A stretch of DNA of 64,000 bases from Bacteroidia bacterium. GTDB lineage: Bacteria; Bacteroidota; Bacteroidia; Flavobacteriales; Flavobacteriaceae. A model generated the notes under the pieces. It did not search any database, was not told the DNA's origin, and saw only the letters and a list, made by a program, of their open reading frames with translations. This document shows positions 47,859-57,748 of the stretch, piece after piece; position 1 is the first letter of the stretch; the number at the start of each line of letters is the position of its first letter. The stretch covers positions 124,001-188,000 of the forward strand of contig JAUIEK010000002.1 of NCBI GenBank assembly GCA_030428865.1, written 5' to 3'. The translations under genes and the position numbers were made by a program.

Positions 47859-48308
47859 ATGAAAAAGATACTAATGGTTTGTTTGGGGAACATCTGTAGA
47901 TCTCCACTTGCCGAAGGTATTTTAAAATCTAAATTAAATTCAAAAACTTTTTTAGTTGACTCTGCAGGAACATCAGCATATCATGTGGGTGAATTACCAG
48001 ATAAACGTTCTATAGAAGTAGCAAAAAAGCATGGTTTAGATATCACTAATCAAAAAGCTCGTCAATTTATGATTGATGATTTTGAAACCTTTGATGAGAT
48101 TTTTGTAATGGACAAAAGCAATTATCATAATATCATCAAGAAAGCAAAAAATGATCAGCAAGAGAAAAAGGTAACAATGATTTTAAATGAAAGCTTTCCA
48201 AACGAGAATAAAGAAGTTCCTGATCCGTATCATGGTGGAGAAGCAGGCTTTGAAAATGTTTATCAAATGCTAGATGAAGCCTGTGATATAATAGCTAAAC
48301 GATTATAG
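47859..48308 (+). CDS. Low-molecular-weight protein-tyrosine phosphatase
   Basis: 149 residues. The P-loop VCLGNICRSPLAEG (C-x5-R-S) at the N-terminus and the general acid in VPDPYHGGEAGFENVY (DPYxGG) define the family, which in bacteria dephosphorylates BY-kinases and other Tyr-phosphorylated proteins, or arsenate in related ArsC. Here the DPY motif and the lack of the ArsC cysteines favour the phosphatase. It is 10 bases after dnaA and 3 bases before the RsmI-like gene. Confidence 0.94.
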   Translation: MKKILMVCLGNICRSPLAEGILKSKLNSKTFLVDSAGTSAYHVGELPDKRSIEVAKKHGLDITNQKARQFMIDDFETFDEIFVMDKSNYHNIIKKAKNDQQEKKVTMILNESFPNENKEVPDPYHGGEAGFENVYQMLDEACDIIAKRL

Positions 48309-48311
48309 ATA

Positions 48312-49016
48312 ATGATAGGAAAACTGTACTTAATACCAACTACTTTAGGAGATACAGAACCGCTAGAGGTTATGCCATTATCAGTAAAAAAAGTAATAGA
48401 AGAAGTTGATTATTATATTGTTGAAAATGAAAAATCTGCCAGAAGATTTATAAAAAAAATTACCCCAAAAAAATCACAACCAGATTTAGTGCTGAAGAAA
48501 TTAGACAAATACACAGAAGAATTAGAAACACAGTCGTATTTAGATGTTTGTAAAGAAGGAATTTCTGTAGGATTATTATCTGAAGCAGGCGTTCCTGCAG
48601 TTGCAGATCCAGGAGCAACTATTGTAAAGCAAGCACATCAAAAAGGAGTGCAAGTAATTCCTCTAGTAGGACCTTCGTCTATTATTTTGGCTTTAATGGC
48701 TTCTGGTTTAAACGGTCAGAATTTTGCTTTTAATGGGTATTTGCCGATCGAGAAAAATGAACGAAAGAAGATGATTAAGGAATTAGAAAAATTGTCCAAA
48801 GAAAAGGATCAATCTCAAATTTTTATAGAAACTCCTTATCGAAATGAAAAGATGTTTAATGATTTAAAAGCTACTCTTACTCCAAATACACGCTTGTGTA
48901 TTGCTGTTGATATAACTTTGCCAGAAGAGTATATTAAAACATTTACTGCTGAAGAATGGAAATCTCAATCACCAGATTTACATAAAAGGCCAGCTATTTT
49001 TATTATTCAGAAATAA
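48312..49016 (+). CDS. RsmI-like SAM-dependent methyltransferase (tetrapyrrole methylase fold)
   Basis: 234 residues of the tetrapyrrole-methylase fold: GKLYLIPTTLGDTEPLEVMP, YYIVENEKSARRFIKKI, SEAGVPAVADPGATIVKQAH and VIPLVGPSSIILALMASGLNGQNFAFNGYLP. These match the Bacteroidetes branch of RsmI, which 2'-O-methylates C1402 of 16S rRNA. This branch is shorter than E. coli RsmI (286) and differs near the N-terminus (TTLGD instead of TPIGN), so the exact target is not certain. End is next to the convergent lysozyme-like gene. Confidence 0.87.
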   Translation: MIGKLYLIPTTLGDTEPLEVMPLSVKKVIEEVDYYIVENEKSARRFIKKITPKKSQPDLVLKKLDKYTEELETQSYLDVCKEGISVGLLSEAGVPAVADPGATIVKQAHQKGVQVIPLVGPSSIILALMASGLNGQNFAFNGYLPIEKNERKKMIKELEKLSKEKDQSQIFIETPYRNEKMFNDLKATLTPNTRLCIAVDITLPEEYIKTFTAEEWKSQSPDLHKRPAIFIIQK

Positions 49017-49604
49017 TTAATGAACCTGTGCTTTTCTATCTGCTTTAATTTCAGAAAGATTATAACCTCCAAATTTTTTTATATAGTATCTAATACTAGA
49101 ACCGTAAGCATCAGAAAAATTAACTCTTCCGCCAGTTCGTAAATATTTTTTTACGTTTCCAGCTCCAGCCAAATGAGCGGCAGCCAAAATGCCAGATTCC
49201 GTAACCTTTACGCCGTTAATTGTTTTGCCAATGCTCCTTTTAATATCTTTTCTTAAAATCCACTTGTTAACTTTACATAAAGCAATGAAAGCCTTTTCTT
49301 GTAATTCTGGGTTTTTAAGGAATGTATTAATATTGTATATTCGAAAACGCCTCAATGTGCTCCGACCAAATTGATACTTTCCTAAATAACCAAGTGTGTT
49401 TATAGCTTTGTAGTTTCCTTGAGATTCTTTAAAAGCTAACGCTTCTTTAAAAGCGATAAAGTTATTTTGTAAAAAAAGAATTTTGTGGGAGTTTTTCTCT
49501 AGTTTAACAGAGATGATAGGAATCTCTTCAAAAGCACTATTATTGCTTGTGGCGCTAATAAAAAAACTACTAATTAGTAAAAAAAGAACAAACTTTCTGA
49601 TAAT
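49017..49604 (-). CDS. Lysozyme/transglycosylase-like secreted protein, probable ATT start
   Basis: Translating the frame upstream of the first standard start (TTG at 49355) gives clear coding sequence: a signal peptide IRKFVLFLLISSFFISATS, then LQNNFIAFKEALAFKESQGNYKAINTLGYLGKYQFG, whose ESQGNY-GKYQFG motif is the catalytic region of lysozyme-like (SLT/peptidoglycan-acting) proteins. No ATG, GTG or TTG occurs in frame between the preceding stop (TAA at 49634-49632) and 49355. The best start is ATT at 49604, giving 195 residues and placing the signal peptide correctly; a TAAATTTG box ends 22 bases upstream. Starting at 49355 would remove both signal and active site. Confidence 0.75.
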   Translation of the reverse strand: MIRKFVLFLLISSFFISATSNNSAFEEIPIISVKLEKNSHKILFLQNNFIAFKEALAFKESQGNYKAINTLGYLGKYQFGRSTLRRFRIYNINTFLKNPELQEKAFIALCKVNKWILRKDIKRSIGKTINGVKVTESGILAAAHLAGAGNVKKYLRTGGRVNFSDAYGSSIRYYIKKFGGYNLSEIKADRKAQVH

Positions 49605-49626
49605 AAAATCTTTCTGTTTCGCTTTG

Positions 49627-49634
49627 CAAATTTA
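49627..49634 (-). promoter_or_regulatory. Promoter -7 box of the lysozyme-like gene
   Basis: Minus-strand TAAATTTG matches TAnnTTTG exactly. Transcription from it would begin near 49620, which leaves about 16 bases before the proposed ATT start at 49604 and supports the upstream start. No good -33 TTG is seen. Confidence 0.5.
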
Positions 49635-49822
49635 CGAAATATAATTTAATTGTTTGATATACAGCTTATTCCGCGATTGCATAAAATGAAGATTCAAGGG
49701 TTAAAATTTGTTTTTGTTATAAAATTTCAATAAAAAACCAAAAAATATTACAAAATCATCAATAAAACTATTTTTTTAAGATTGTATGTAAAAAGAGTTT
49801 TTATTATAAATAGACCTCTATT

Positions 49823-50851
49823 TTAGCGATGAATTCCTTGTTTATTTAACCAACTTTGATATTTAGCAGCATTATTATTGTGTTCTCTTAAAGTACTGGC
49901 AAACTCGTGATATCCCAATCGATCGATGCTAGCGCACATGTAATAGTAGTTATGCTTTTGATGATTTAATACAGCTTCAATAGAAGAAATATCTGGCATG
50001 GCTATTAAAGAAGGAGGTAAACCTTGATGAACATATGTATTATAAGGAGATTGTAGCTGTAAATCTTTGTTAAGAACTCGTTTAACAACATAATCTTGTC
50101 CTTTTTCCTGTCTTATGGAATATATAACTGTTGGATCAGCTTGTAGTAGAATGCCTTTTCGTAATCTGTTTAGATATAGACCAGCAACAATAGGACGTTC
50201 CTCAGGTTTGGCAGTTTCTTTTTGCACTATAGATGCAAGCGTTATTACTTCCTTTGGAGTCATTTTTAGTTCTTTTGCTTTTTGTAATCTGTTGTTGTTC
50301 CAAAAGCTTTTGTATTCTTTTAGCATTCGATCTCTAAAACCATCAGCACTTGTGTCCCAGTAAAATTCATAACTATTAGGAATAAATAATCCTAACACAG
50401 AGTTTTTATTAAAACCTGTTTTTGACAAGAAAGAACTATCTATAAATGATTCTAAAAGAGAAAGAGAGTCAGGCTCTATTTGTTGGGCAATTCGTCCTGC
50501 TAATTTTTCTAGAGAGTCTTGATTGTTAAAAGATACGGTTAAAGGAGTTTGTTTACCACTACGAAGTAAGTTAATTAAATCGTTGTTAGACATTCTTTCA
50601 GAAACTTTATATCGTCCACTTTTGGGTTTAGTAAAAGATTTTCTACTAGCTACCCAGCTAAAATCATCCACATCGTTTACAAAAGGCTTTATGCGATTTT
50701 GTAAATCATTAAAAGTGTCGGTAGATTTAACATATACAAATCCGTTTTTTAAAACATTCTTTCCGTAGATTTTCTGATAGTAATTGTATGCCACCGCCAA
50801 ACCTATGAGAGCGATTAGAATAATACCAAAAAAAAGTTTCTTTTTACTCAT
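49823..50851 (-). CDS. mltG: Endolytic transglycosylase MltG
   Basis: Cuts nascent glycan chains in the periplasm and so sets their length. 342 residues: an N-terminal membrane anchor (about 5-24), a LysM-like region, then the YceG domain with ELKMTPKEVITLASIVQKETAKPEERPIVAGLYLNRL (catalytic Glu in QKET) and LQADPTVIYSI. The C-terminal NTYVHQGLPPSLIAMP and YYYMCASIDRLGYHEFA are also family blocks. It overlaps the upstream GNAT gene by 4 bases and is last in the dapF-GNAT-mltG unit. Confidence 0.95.
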   Translation of the reverse strand: MSKKKLFFGIILIALIGLAVAYNYYQKIYGKNVLKNGFVYVKSTDTFNDLQNRIKPFVNDVDDFSWVASRKSFTKPKSGRYKVSERMSNNDLINLLRSGKQTPLTVSFNNQDSLEKLAGRIAQQIEPDSLSLLESFIDSSFLSKTGFNKNSVLGLFIPNSYEFYWDTSADGFRDRMLKEYKSFWNNNRLQKAKELKMTPKEVITLASIVQKETAKPEERPIVAGLYLNRLRKGILLQADPTVIYSIRQEKGQDYVVKRVLNKDLQLQSPYNTYVHQGLPPSLIAMPDISSIEAVLNHQKHNYYYMCASIDRLGYHEFASTLREHNNNAAKYQSWLNKQGIHR

Positions 50852-51363
50852 GAAATTAGTTGATAAAAAAGTTCGTCTTTATAAGATCCGTTACTAAAAA
50901 GCCAGTCTTTTTTTACGCCTATTTTTTTAAAAGCATGTTTTTCGAATAAATGTTGACTAGCAATATTATCAATTCCCACGTTTGCGTACAATTGATGTAT
51001 TTCAAGAATGGTAAAGCTGTAACGAACTAGAAGCTGCAACGCTTCTGATGCAAAGCCTTTATTTTGAGCTTCTTTTAAGATTACAATACCAACTCCTGCT
51101 CTTTTGTGAATAGGATTAAAATCATACAGATCAATCATTCCAACAGGGTTTGAGTTGTCAATGGGTTGAATGATTAATCTAAGTTGTTTTGCTTCAAAAA
51201 GATCTAGGTGAGAATTGGCAATGTATTGTTGTAAAATATACTTTGAAAAAGGGGTAATTGTATGGCTAACCTCCCAAAAGTCAGTGTTATTTTCGGTTTT
51301 GTAGAGAAAATCCAAATCTTCTGGCTCAAGAGCTCTGAGTAAAACTTTTTTTCCTTCTAACAT
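50848..51363 (-). CDS. RimJ/RimL-type GNAT acetyltransferase
   Basis: 171 residues from ATG 51363, with MLEGKKVLLRALEPEDLDFLYKTENN matching the start of RimJ/RimL acetyltransferases; an upstream start at 51393 would add ten residues that overlap dapF and look non-native. KRAGVGIVILKEAQNKGFASEALQLLVRYSF is the acetyl-CoA motif, and VGIDNIASQHLFEKHAFKKIG the C-terminal block. The acceptor may be a ribosomal protein N-terminus or a small amine. One base separates it from the dapF stop, and it overlaps mltG by 4 bases. Confidence 0.9.
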   Translation of the reverse strand: MLEGKKVLLRALEPEDLDFLYKTENNTDFWEVSHTITPFSKYILQQYIANSHLDLFEAKQLRLIIQPIDNSNPVGMIDLYDFNPIHKRAGVGIVILKEAQNKGFASEALQLLVRYSFTILEIHQLYANVGIDNIASQHLFEKHAFKKIGVKKDWLFSNGSYKDELFYQLIS

Positions 51364-51364
51364 C

Positions 51365-52141
51365 TTAAATTTCAATACTTCCTTTATAAACAAATTGAGC
51401 AGGCCCTGTTAAAAAAACGTTTTTATATGTTCCATTTTCAACATCAAAAGAAACAATTAACTCTCCACCTTCAACAAGAAGCTTAATTTCGGTTTCTGTT
51501 GTTTTTTGTGTTGCATGAAAAGCAATAGCTGCAGCAGTAACACCAGTTCCACAAGCTAATGTTTCATTTTCAACACCTCTTTCATATGTTCTAACACGTA
51601 ATATATTTTGATTAATGTATTGCACAAAATTGACATTACTTCCTTCAGTTCCGTAGATGTTATTTCGAATTTCTTTTCCTTTTTCAAGAATAGGAAAGTG
51701 ACTAAGATCAGAAACCCATTCTACATGATGTGGAGATCCCGTATCAACAAAAACATGGTTGTTATTGATTTTGATATTATCAACATTAGTCATCTGAAGA
51801 GTTACTGAATCATTTTCTATAGTAGCATGATGAATACCATCAACAGCAAGAAAAGAAGTTTTTTCTTCTATAATTTTTAAATACTTAGCAAAAGCAACAA
51901 TACATCTTCCTCCATTTCCACACATGGTACTCTCATTGCCATCAGCATTGAAATAAACCATTTTAAAATCAGTTGATGAATCGTTTTCTAATAAAATTAA
52001 ACCATCAGCCCCAATACCAAAATGCCGATCACAAAGATGTGCAATAGCTTTTTGGTTTTTAACGGGAAAAAATTTAGTACGATTGTCTATTATAATAAAA
52101 TCATTCCCTGTTCCTTGGTATTTGTAAAAAGGAAGTTCCAT
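51365..52141 (-). CDS. dapF: Diaminopimelate epimerase
   Basis: Interconverts LL- and meso-diaminopimelate for lysine and peptidoglycan synthesis. 258 residues from ATG 52141 (MELPFYKYQGTGNDFIIID), the conserved family N-terminus; a longer frame continues upstream to 52345 but overlaps the divergent protease promoter and is not conserved. The two catalytic cysteines are in TMCGNGGRC (first half) and ETLACGTGVTAAA (second half). Leads the dapF-GNAT-mltG unit. dapA is also in the window, at 60.1 kb. Confidence 0.96.
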   Translation of the reverse strand: MELPFYKYQGTGNDFIIIDNRTKFFPVKNQKAIAHLCDRHFGIGADGLILLENDSSTDFKMVYFNADGNESTMCGNGGRCIVAFAKYLKIIEEKTSFLAVDGIHHATIENDSVTLQMTNVDNIKINNNHVFVDTGSPHHVEWVSDLSHFPILEKGKEIRNNIYGTEGSNVNFVQYINQNILRVRTYERGVENETLACGTGVTAAAIAFHATQKTTETEIKLLVEGGELIVSFDVENGTYKNVFLTGPAQFVYKGSIEI

Positions 52142-52223
52142 AAGGAAGCAAAGATAGAAAAAAAGTACTTGAAAGTACTGTGTTAATACGGGGTTAAAAT
52201 GCGTTAAGAACCCGTTAATAGGG

Positions 52224-52253
52224 TTGACAAAAATGTTAAAATTTGTATTTTTG
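52224..52253 (+). promoter_or_regulatory. Promoter of the DegP-like protease gene
   Basis: TTG (52224-52226), 19 bases, TATTTTTG (52246-52253): full match to the Bacteroidetes promoter pattern. Transcription would begin near 52259, about 20 bases before the chosen ATG at 52278, which supports that start over the upstream in-frame codons that lie within the promoter. Confidence 0.75.
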
Positions 52254-52277
52254 ATACACATTAAAAAGTTAGTAACT

Positions 52278-53648
52278 ATGAAAAAAGTACTCAGTTTTTT
52301 AGGAATGGCAATTCTTGGAGGTGGAATTGCTCTTGGAGGATACAAACTATTTTTAGAAAAACCTGTAGTTGTAGAACGAACTGTAGATAATTCGTTACCC
52401 GTTGTTCAGTCTAATTTTACGGAGACGACTACAGTTAACACACCTACAAATTTTACAGAAGCTGCAGAAAAAACAGTAAATGCGGTTGTACATGTAAAAA
52501 ACACAGCAATAAAATCTGCAATTACAACATGGGCAGATTTGTTTAACGGTCCTAGAAGATACGAACAGATTGGTACAGGAAGTGGAGTTATCATTTCGTC
52601 AGATGGCTATATCGTGACAAACAATCATGTAATTACAAATGCATCTGATTTAGAAATAACTTTAAATAATAGTAAAAAATACAAGGCTGAATTGGTAGGA
52701 ACAGATGAAAAGAATGATATAGCATTGCTTAAAATTAATGCAGATTCTAAATTACCATATATGCCTTTTGCTAATTCTGATAATATCAGAATAGGAGAGT
52801 GGGTGCTAGCTGTAGGAAACCCCTATAATTTAACATCAACTGTAACAGCAGGAATTGTTAGTGCAAAAGGACGAGATTTAAAAGGGAATGGAGATGTAAC
52901 CGATTCTTTTATCCAAACAGATGCAGCAGTTAATCCAGGAAACAGTGGAGGAGCTTTAGTAAATGTAAGAGGGGAATTGGTAGGGATTAACACAGCAATC
53001 TCTTCTCAAACAGGCTCCTATGTGGGGTATTCTTTTGCAGTTCCTTCTAATATTGCAAAAAAAATAGTAGATGATATATTAGAGTTTGGAAGCGTACAAG
53101 AAGCTGTTTTAGGAATTAGCGTTGATAATTCTCAGCAAGATGTAGAAGGGGTAAAAATTGGAAGTTTACCTGAAGATAGCGGAGCAAAAAAAGCAGGATT
53201 AGAAGAAGGAGATATTATTGTAAAGATCAACAATGTTAAAATTACTAAGTTTTCAGATTTAGCAGGTCAATTAACGGCGAAAAGACCTGGAGATCGTGTA
53301 GATGTAACAGTAGATAGAAGTGGAAATTATCTTACAAAAAACGTAGTGTTAAGTAAAAGAGACACATATTTTTCAAGACCTCTTAGAATTCAGCTGAAAG
53401 ACCTGACCAAGAAAGAAAAGAAAAAATTCGATATAGAAAGTGGAGCAAAAATTAGCAGAAGTTTGAATGAAAGTTTAACGTACTCGGGTATTGAAGAAGG
53501 AGATATTTTGATTAGTGTAAACAAAAGGAAAGTATTAGATGCTTCAGATGCAGCAAGGTTGTTAGATAATGCATATAAGAGTAGGACATCTATTGTATTA
53601 GAAATAATGAATAAGAAAGGCGAAACAGAGCGCTATATTTTTAGGTAA
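52278..53648 (+). CDS. DegP/HtrA-family periplasmic serine protease
   Basis: 456 residues. An N-terminal hydrophobic segment (about 3-25) exports or anchors the protein. The trypsin-like domain has the triad H117 (TNNHVIT), D147 (NDIALLKI) and S223 (NPGNSGGALV). Two PDZ domains follow (about 280-360 and 375-456; VEGVKIGSLPEDSGAKKAGLEEGDIIVKIN and LTYSGIEEGDILISVNKRKV). It degrades or refolds damaged envelope proteins. Start chosen at ATG 52278 because the promoter lies just before it. A terminator follows the stop. Confidence 0.95.
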   Translation: MKKVLSFLGMAILGGGIALGGYKLFLEKPVVVERTVDNSLPVVQSNFTETTTVNTPTNFTEAAEKTVNAVVHVKNTAIKSAITTWADLFNGPRRYEQIGTGSGVIISSDGYIVTNNHVITNASDLEITLNNSKKYKAELVGTDEKNDIALLKINADSKLPYMPFANSDNIRIGEWVLAVGNPYNLTSTVTAGIVSAKGRDLKGNGDVTDSFIQTDAAVNPGNSGGALVNVRGELVGINTAISSQTGSYVGYSFAVPSNIAKKIVDDILEFGSVQEAVLGISVDNSQQDVEGVKIGSLPEDSGAKKAGLEEGDIIVKINNVKITKFSDLAGQLTAKRPGDRVDVTVDRSGNYLTKNVVLSKRDTYFSRPLRIQLKDLTKKEKKKFDIESGAKISRSLNESLTYSGIEEGDILISVNKRKVLDASDAARLLDNAYKSRTSIVLEIMNKKGETERYIFR

Positions 53649-53668
53649 AAAAGGAAAGCTATATTTAC

Positions 53669-53700
53669 AAAAACTCCAACAAATTGTTGGAGTTTTTATT
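53669..53700 (+). terminator. Intrinsic terminator after the protease gene
   Basis: AAAAACTCCAACAA (53669-53682) and TTGTTGGAGTTTTT (53684-53697) are perfectly complementary, 20 bases after the stop, ending in a T-run. Confidence 0.88.
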
Positions 53701-53734
53701 TTAAATAAAGGTTAACGAAATCGTTGGAAATTAA

Positions 53735-53742
53735 TACTTTTG
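53735..53742 (+). promoter_or_regulatory. Promoter -7 box of the long GAPDH gene
   Basis: TACTTTTG matches TAnnTTTG exactly, 27 bases before the chosen ATG at 53770. A TTA at 53712-53714 is 20 bases upstream, one mismatch from the -33 TTG. Because this box overlaps the in-frame TTG at 53740, that codon cannot be the start. Confidence 0.6.
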
Positions 53743-53769
53743 CAAAAAAATAATTCGTTCAAAACCATT

Positions 53770-55212
53770 ATGTCAACACAAAATAATTACGAACAGGAAG
53801 TTTCCTCTCAAGCTCAGGTTAGAAGAGCAACAGTAGAGTTTATAAACATTGTAAACGATCTATGGTATGATAAATCTATCGAGCTTGTTTTGTTTAGAAA
53901 TCCATTAATAGATAAAAGAGCGGCAGAAGTTTTAAACTTAATAGATTACGCAAAAGAATTTGTAGCAAAAGAGATTTCAATTCATGATGCATTAGAAATT
54001 GCGAAAGCGATTCAGAAACTAGATTTACCTTCAGCAAAGCTGGATATTGGAAAACTAGCTTACGAATGTCACTTAAATGAAAAAGCTTGTGAAGACAAGG
54101 TTTCTTTTGTTTCCAATAAATTGAAAGATGCAACAGAAGCGAAAGATATTTATCCGAAAGATGTTGTTTTGTATGGCTTTGGTAGAATAGGTCGTTTACT
54201 AGCTAGAGAGTTAATGACAAAGATGGGTAAAGGCTCTCAACTTCGATTACGAGCTGTTGTAACACGCGGAAGTATAGACCAGACTGTGCTTGAAAAAAGA
54301 GCTTCTCTATTAAGTATAGATTCTGTGCATGGAGATTTTTTAGGAACTGTTCAGATAGACGTAGAAAACAATGCACTTATCATTAATGGGACAACTGTTC
54401 ATATGATTTCAGCAAATGCTCCAGAAGAGATAGACTATACTGCTTATGGAATTCAAGATGCACTAGTTATTGATAATACAGGAGCTTTTAGAGATCATGA
54501 AGCATTAAGTAGACACTTACAATCTAAAGGAGCAAGTAAAGTATTATTGACAGCTCCAGGAAAAGGAGTTCCAAATATCGTACATGGAGTAAATCATAAA
54601 GAGTATGATCCAGACATGGTAGATATTTTTTCAGCAGCTTCTTGTACAACCAACGCAATAACACCTATACTAAAAGTTCTTGAAGATAATTTCGGAATTA
54701 AAAAAGGTCATTTAGAAACAATTCACGCATATACCAATGATCAAAACTTGGTAGATAATATGCATAAGAAGTATAGAAGAGGTAGAGCAGCAGCTCTTAA
54801 TATGGTTATTACAGAAACAGGTGCAGGTAAAGCGGTTGCAAAAGCACTTCCTGTTTTAGAAGGAAAATTAACTTCAAATGCAATTCGCGTTCCAGTTCCT
54901 AATGGGTCGCTAGTAGTACTAAATCTTCAGTTACGAACCAATGTTACTACAGAAACGTTGAATGCAGTAATGAAACGAAATGCTTTAGAAGGAGATTTAG
55001 TAGAGCAGATTAAGTATTCGTTGGATAATGAGTTAGTTTCTTCAGATATTGTAGGGACGACTGCTCCTTCTATTTTTGATAGTAAAGCCACTATAACTGA
55101 TGGAGATAGTGTTGTTGCTTATGTTTGGTATGATAACGAGTATGGCTACAGTCATCAAGTAATTCGATTAGCTAAACATATTGCTAAAGTAAGACGTTAT
55201 ACTTATTATTAA
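53770..55212 (+). CDS. Glyceraldehyde-3-phosphate dehydrogenase with long N-terminal extension
   Basis: 480 residues from ATG 53770. About 130 N-terminal residues (helical, for example AQVRRATVEFINIVNDLWYDKSIELVL) precede a complete GAPDH: GFGRIGR (136-142), catalytic SAASCTTNAITP, TIHAYTNDQNLVDN and RRGRAAALNMVITETGAG. At the coenzyme-specificity position GapA has an Asp (AINDLLD); here the sequence is AVVTRGSID with Arg, so NADP+ may be used (inference). This long form is common in Bacteroidetes and its extension has no assigned function. It could serve gluconeogenesis while gapA serves glycolysis. Confidence 0.92.
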   Translation: MSTQNNYEQEVSSQAQVRRATVEFINIVNDLWYDKSIELVLFRNPLIDKRAAEVLNLIDYAKEFVAKEISIHDALEIAKAIQKLDLPSAKLDIGKLAYECHLNEKACEDKVSFVSNKLKDATEAKDIYPKDVVLYGFGRIGRLLARELMTKMGKGSQLRLRAVVTRGSIDQTVLEKRASLLSIDSVHGDFLGTVQIDVENNALIINGTTVHMISANAPEEIDYTAYGIQDALVIDNTGAFRDHEALSRHLQSKGASKVLLTAPGKGVPNIVHGVNHKEYDPDMVDIFSAASCTTNAITPILKVLEDNFGIKKGHLETIHAYTNDQNLVDNMHKKYRRGRAAALNMVITETGAGKAVAKALPVLEGKLTSNAIRVPVPNGSLVVLNLQLRTNVTTETLNAVMKRNALEGDLVEQIKYSLDNELVSSDIVGTTAPSIFDSKATITDGDSVVAYVWYDNEYGYSHQVIRLAKHIAKVRRYTYY

Positions 55213-55232
55213 AATATCATTTTATATACTTA

Positions 55233-55270
55233 AAAACCCGAAACAAAGCTTTGTTTCGGGTTTTGTTTTT
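55233..55270 (+). terminator. Intrinsic terminator after the long GAPDH gene
   Basis: The 32-base stretch 55233-55264 is a perfect palindrome: AAAACCCGAAACAAAG followed by its complement CTTTGTTTCGGGTTTT, then GTTTTT. It forms a 13-14-bp GC-containing stem. Confidence 0.9.
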
Positions 55271-55282
55271 CCCTATTTTTAG

Positions 55283-57298
<2,016 letters not shown>

Positions 57299-57319
57299 AT
57301 AAAAATGTCAATTTATTTG

Positions 57320-57703
57320 TTACTTACTGATAAACAGAATGTCTTTTTTGTATAGAAAAAGTAAAATGGCACCAGCAATACAAGCAATTATCGCACTAAA
57401 AAATAATGCACCTCCATCGTTATTGTGCTCAATACCTAAAATTGTTAAATGAGACAAAATTGCACCGCTCATAGTTCCTGCAGTAATCAATGCTCCCAAC
57501 CAAGTTTTTTTAGGAACAAACAATAAAATTGAAGCAATTAGTTCCATAATTCCTGTTCCAATTCGCATATAAGCTTCATTATCACCTGCAATTTTATAGA
57601 ATAAATCTATACTTTCTTGAGCTCCTGTAAATTTAAAAAATAAGGTCTGTAGCATAATAATTGCCGCTACTAGTTTTAAAAAGAAAGAAATGTATTTTTT
57701 CAT
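57320..57703 (-). CDS. DoxX-like four-helix membrane protein
   Basis: 127 residues with four hydrophobic helices (about 7-25, 45-64, 70-90, 98-120). TLFFKFTGAQES and RIGTGIMELIASILLFVPKKTWLGA follow the DoxX/DoxD pattern (conserved K-F-x-G and E). The family is linked to thiosulfate:quinone oxidoreductase subunits and to poorly known redox proteins; function here is unknown. Between ligA (convergent) and the metallophosphatase gene, same strand as the latter, with a 45-base gap. Confidence 0.85.
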   Translation of the reverse strand: MKKYISFFLKLVAAIIMLQTLFFKFTGAQESIDLFYKIAGDNEAYMRIGTGIMELIASILLFVPKKTWLGALITAGTMSGAILSHLTILGIEHNNDGGALFFSAIIACIAGAILLFLYKKDILFISK

Positions 57704-57748
57704 TATCGAATAATTATTTTCAACATTAGACGATAAAAACGGAAGAAC

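Noticed and set aside
52142..52345. Long N-terminal extension of dapF
   Set aside because: The conserved N-terminus of the family begins at ATG 52141. The upstream codons overlap the promoter of the divergent protease and contain non-conserved sequence.
53740..53769. TTG 53740 as the start of the long GAPDH
   Set aside because: The codon lies inside the TACTTTTG promoter box, so it cannot be in the transcript.
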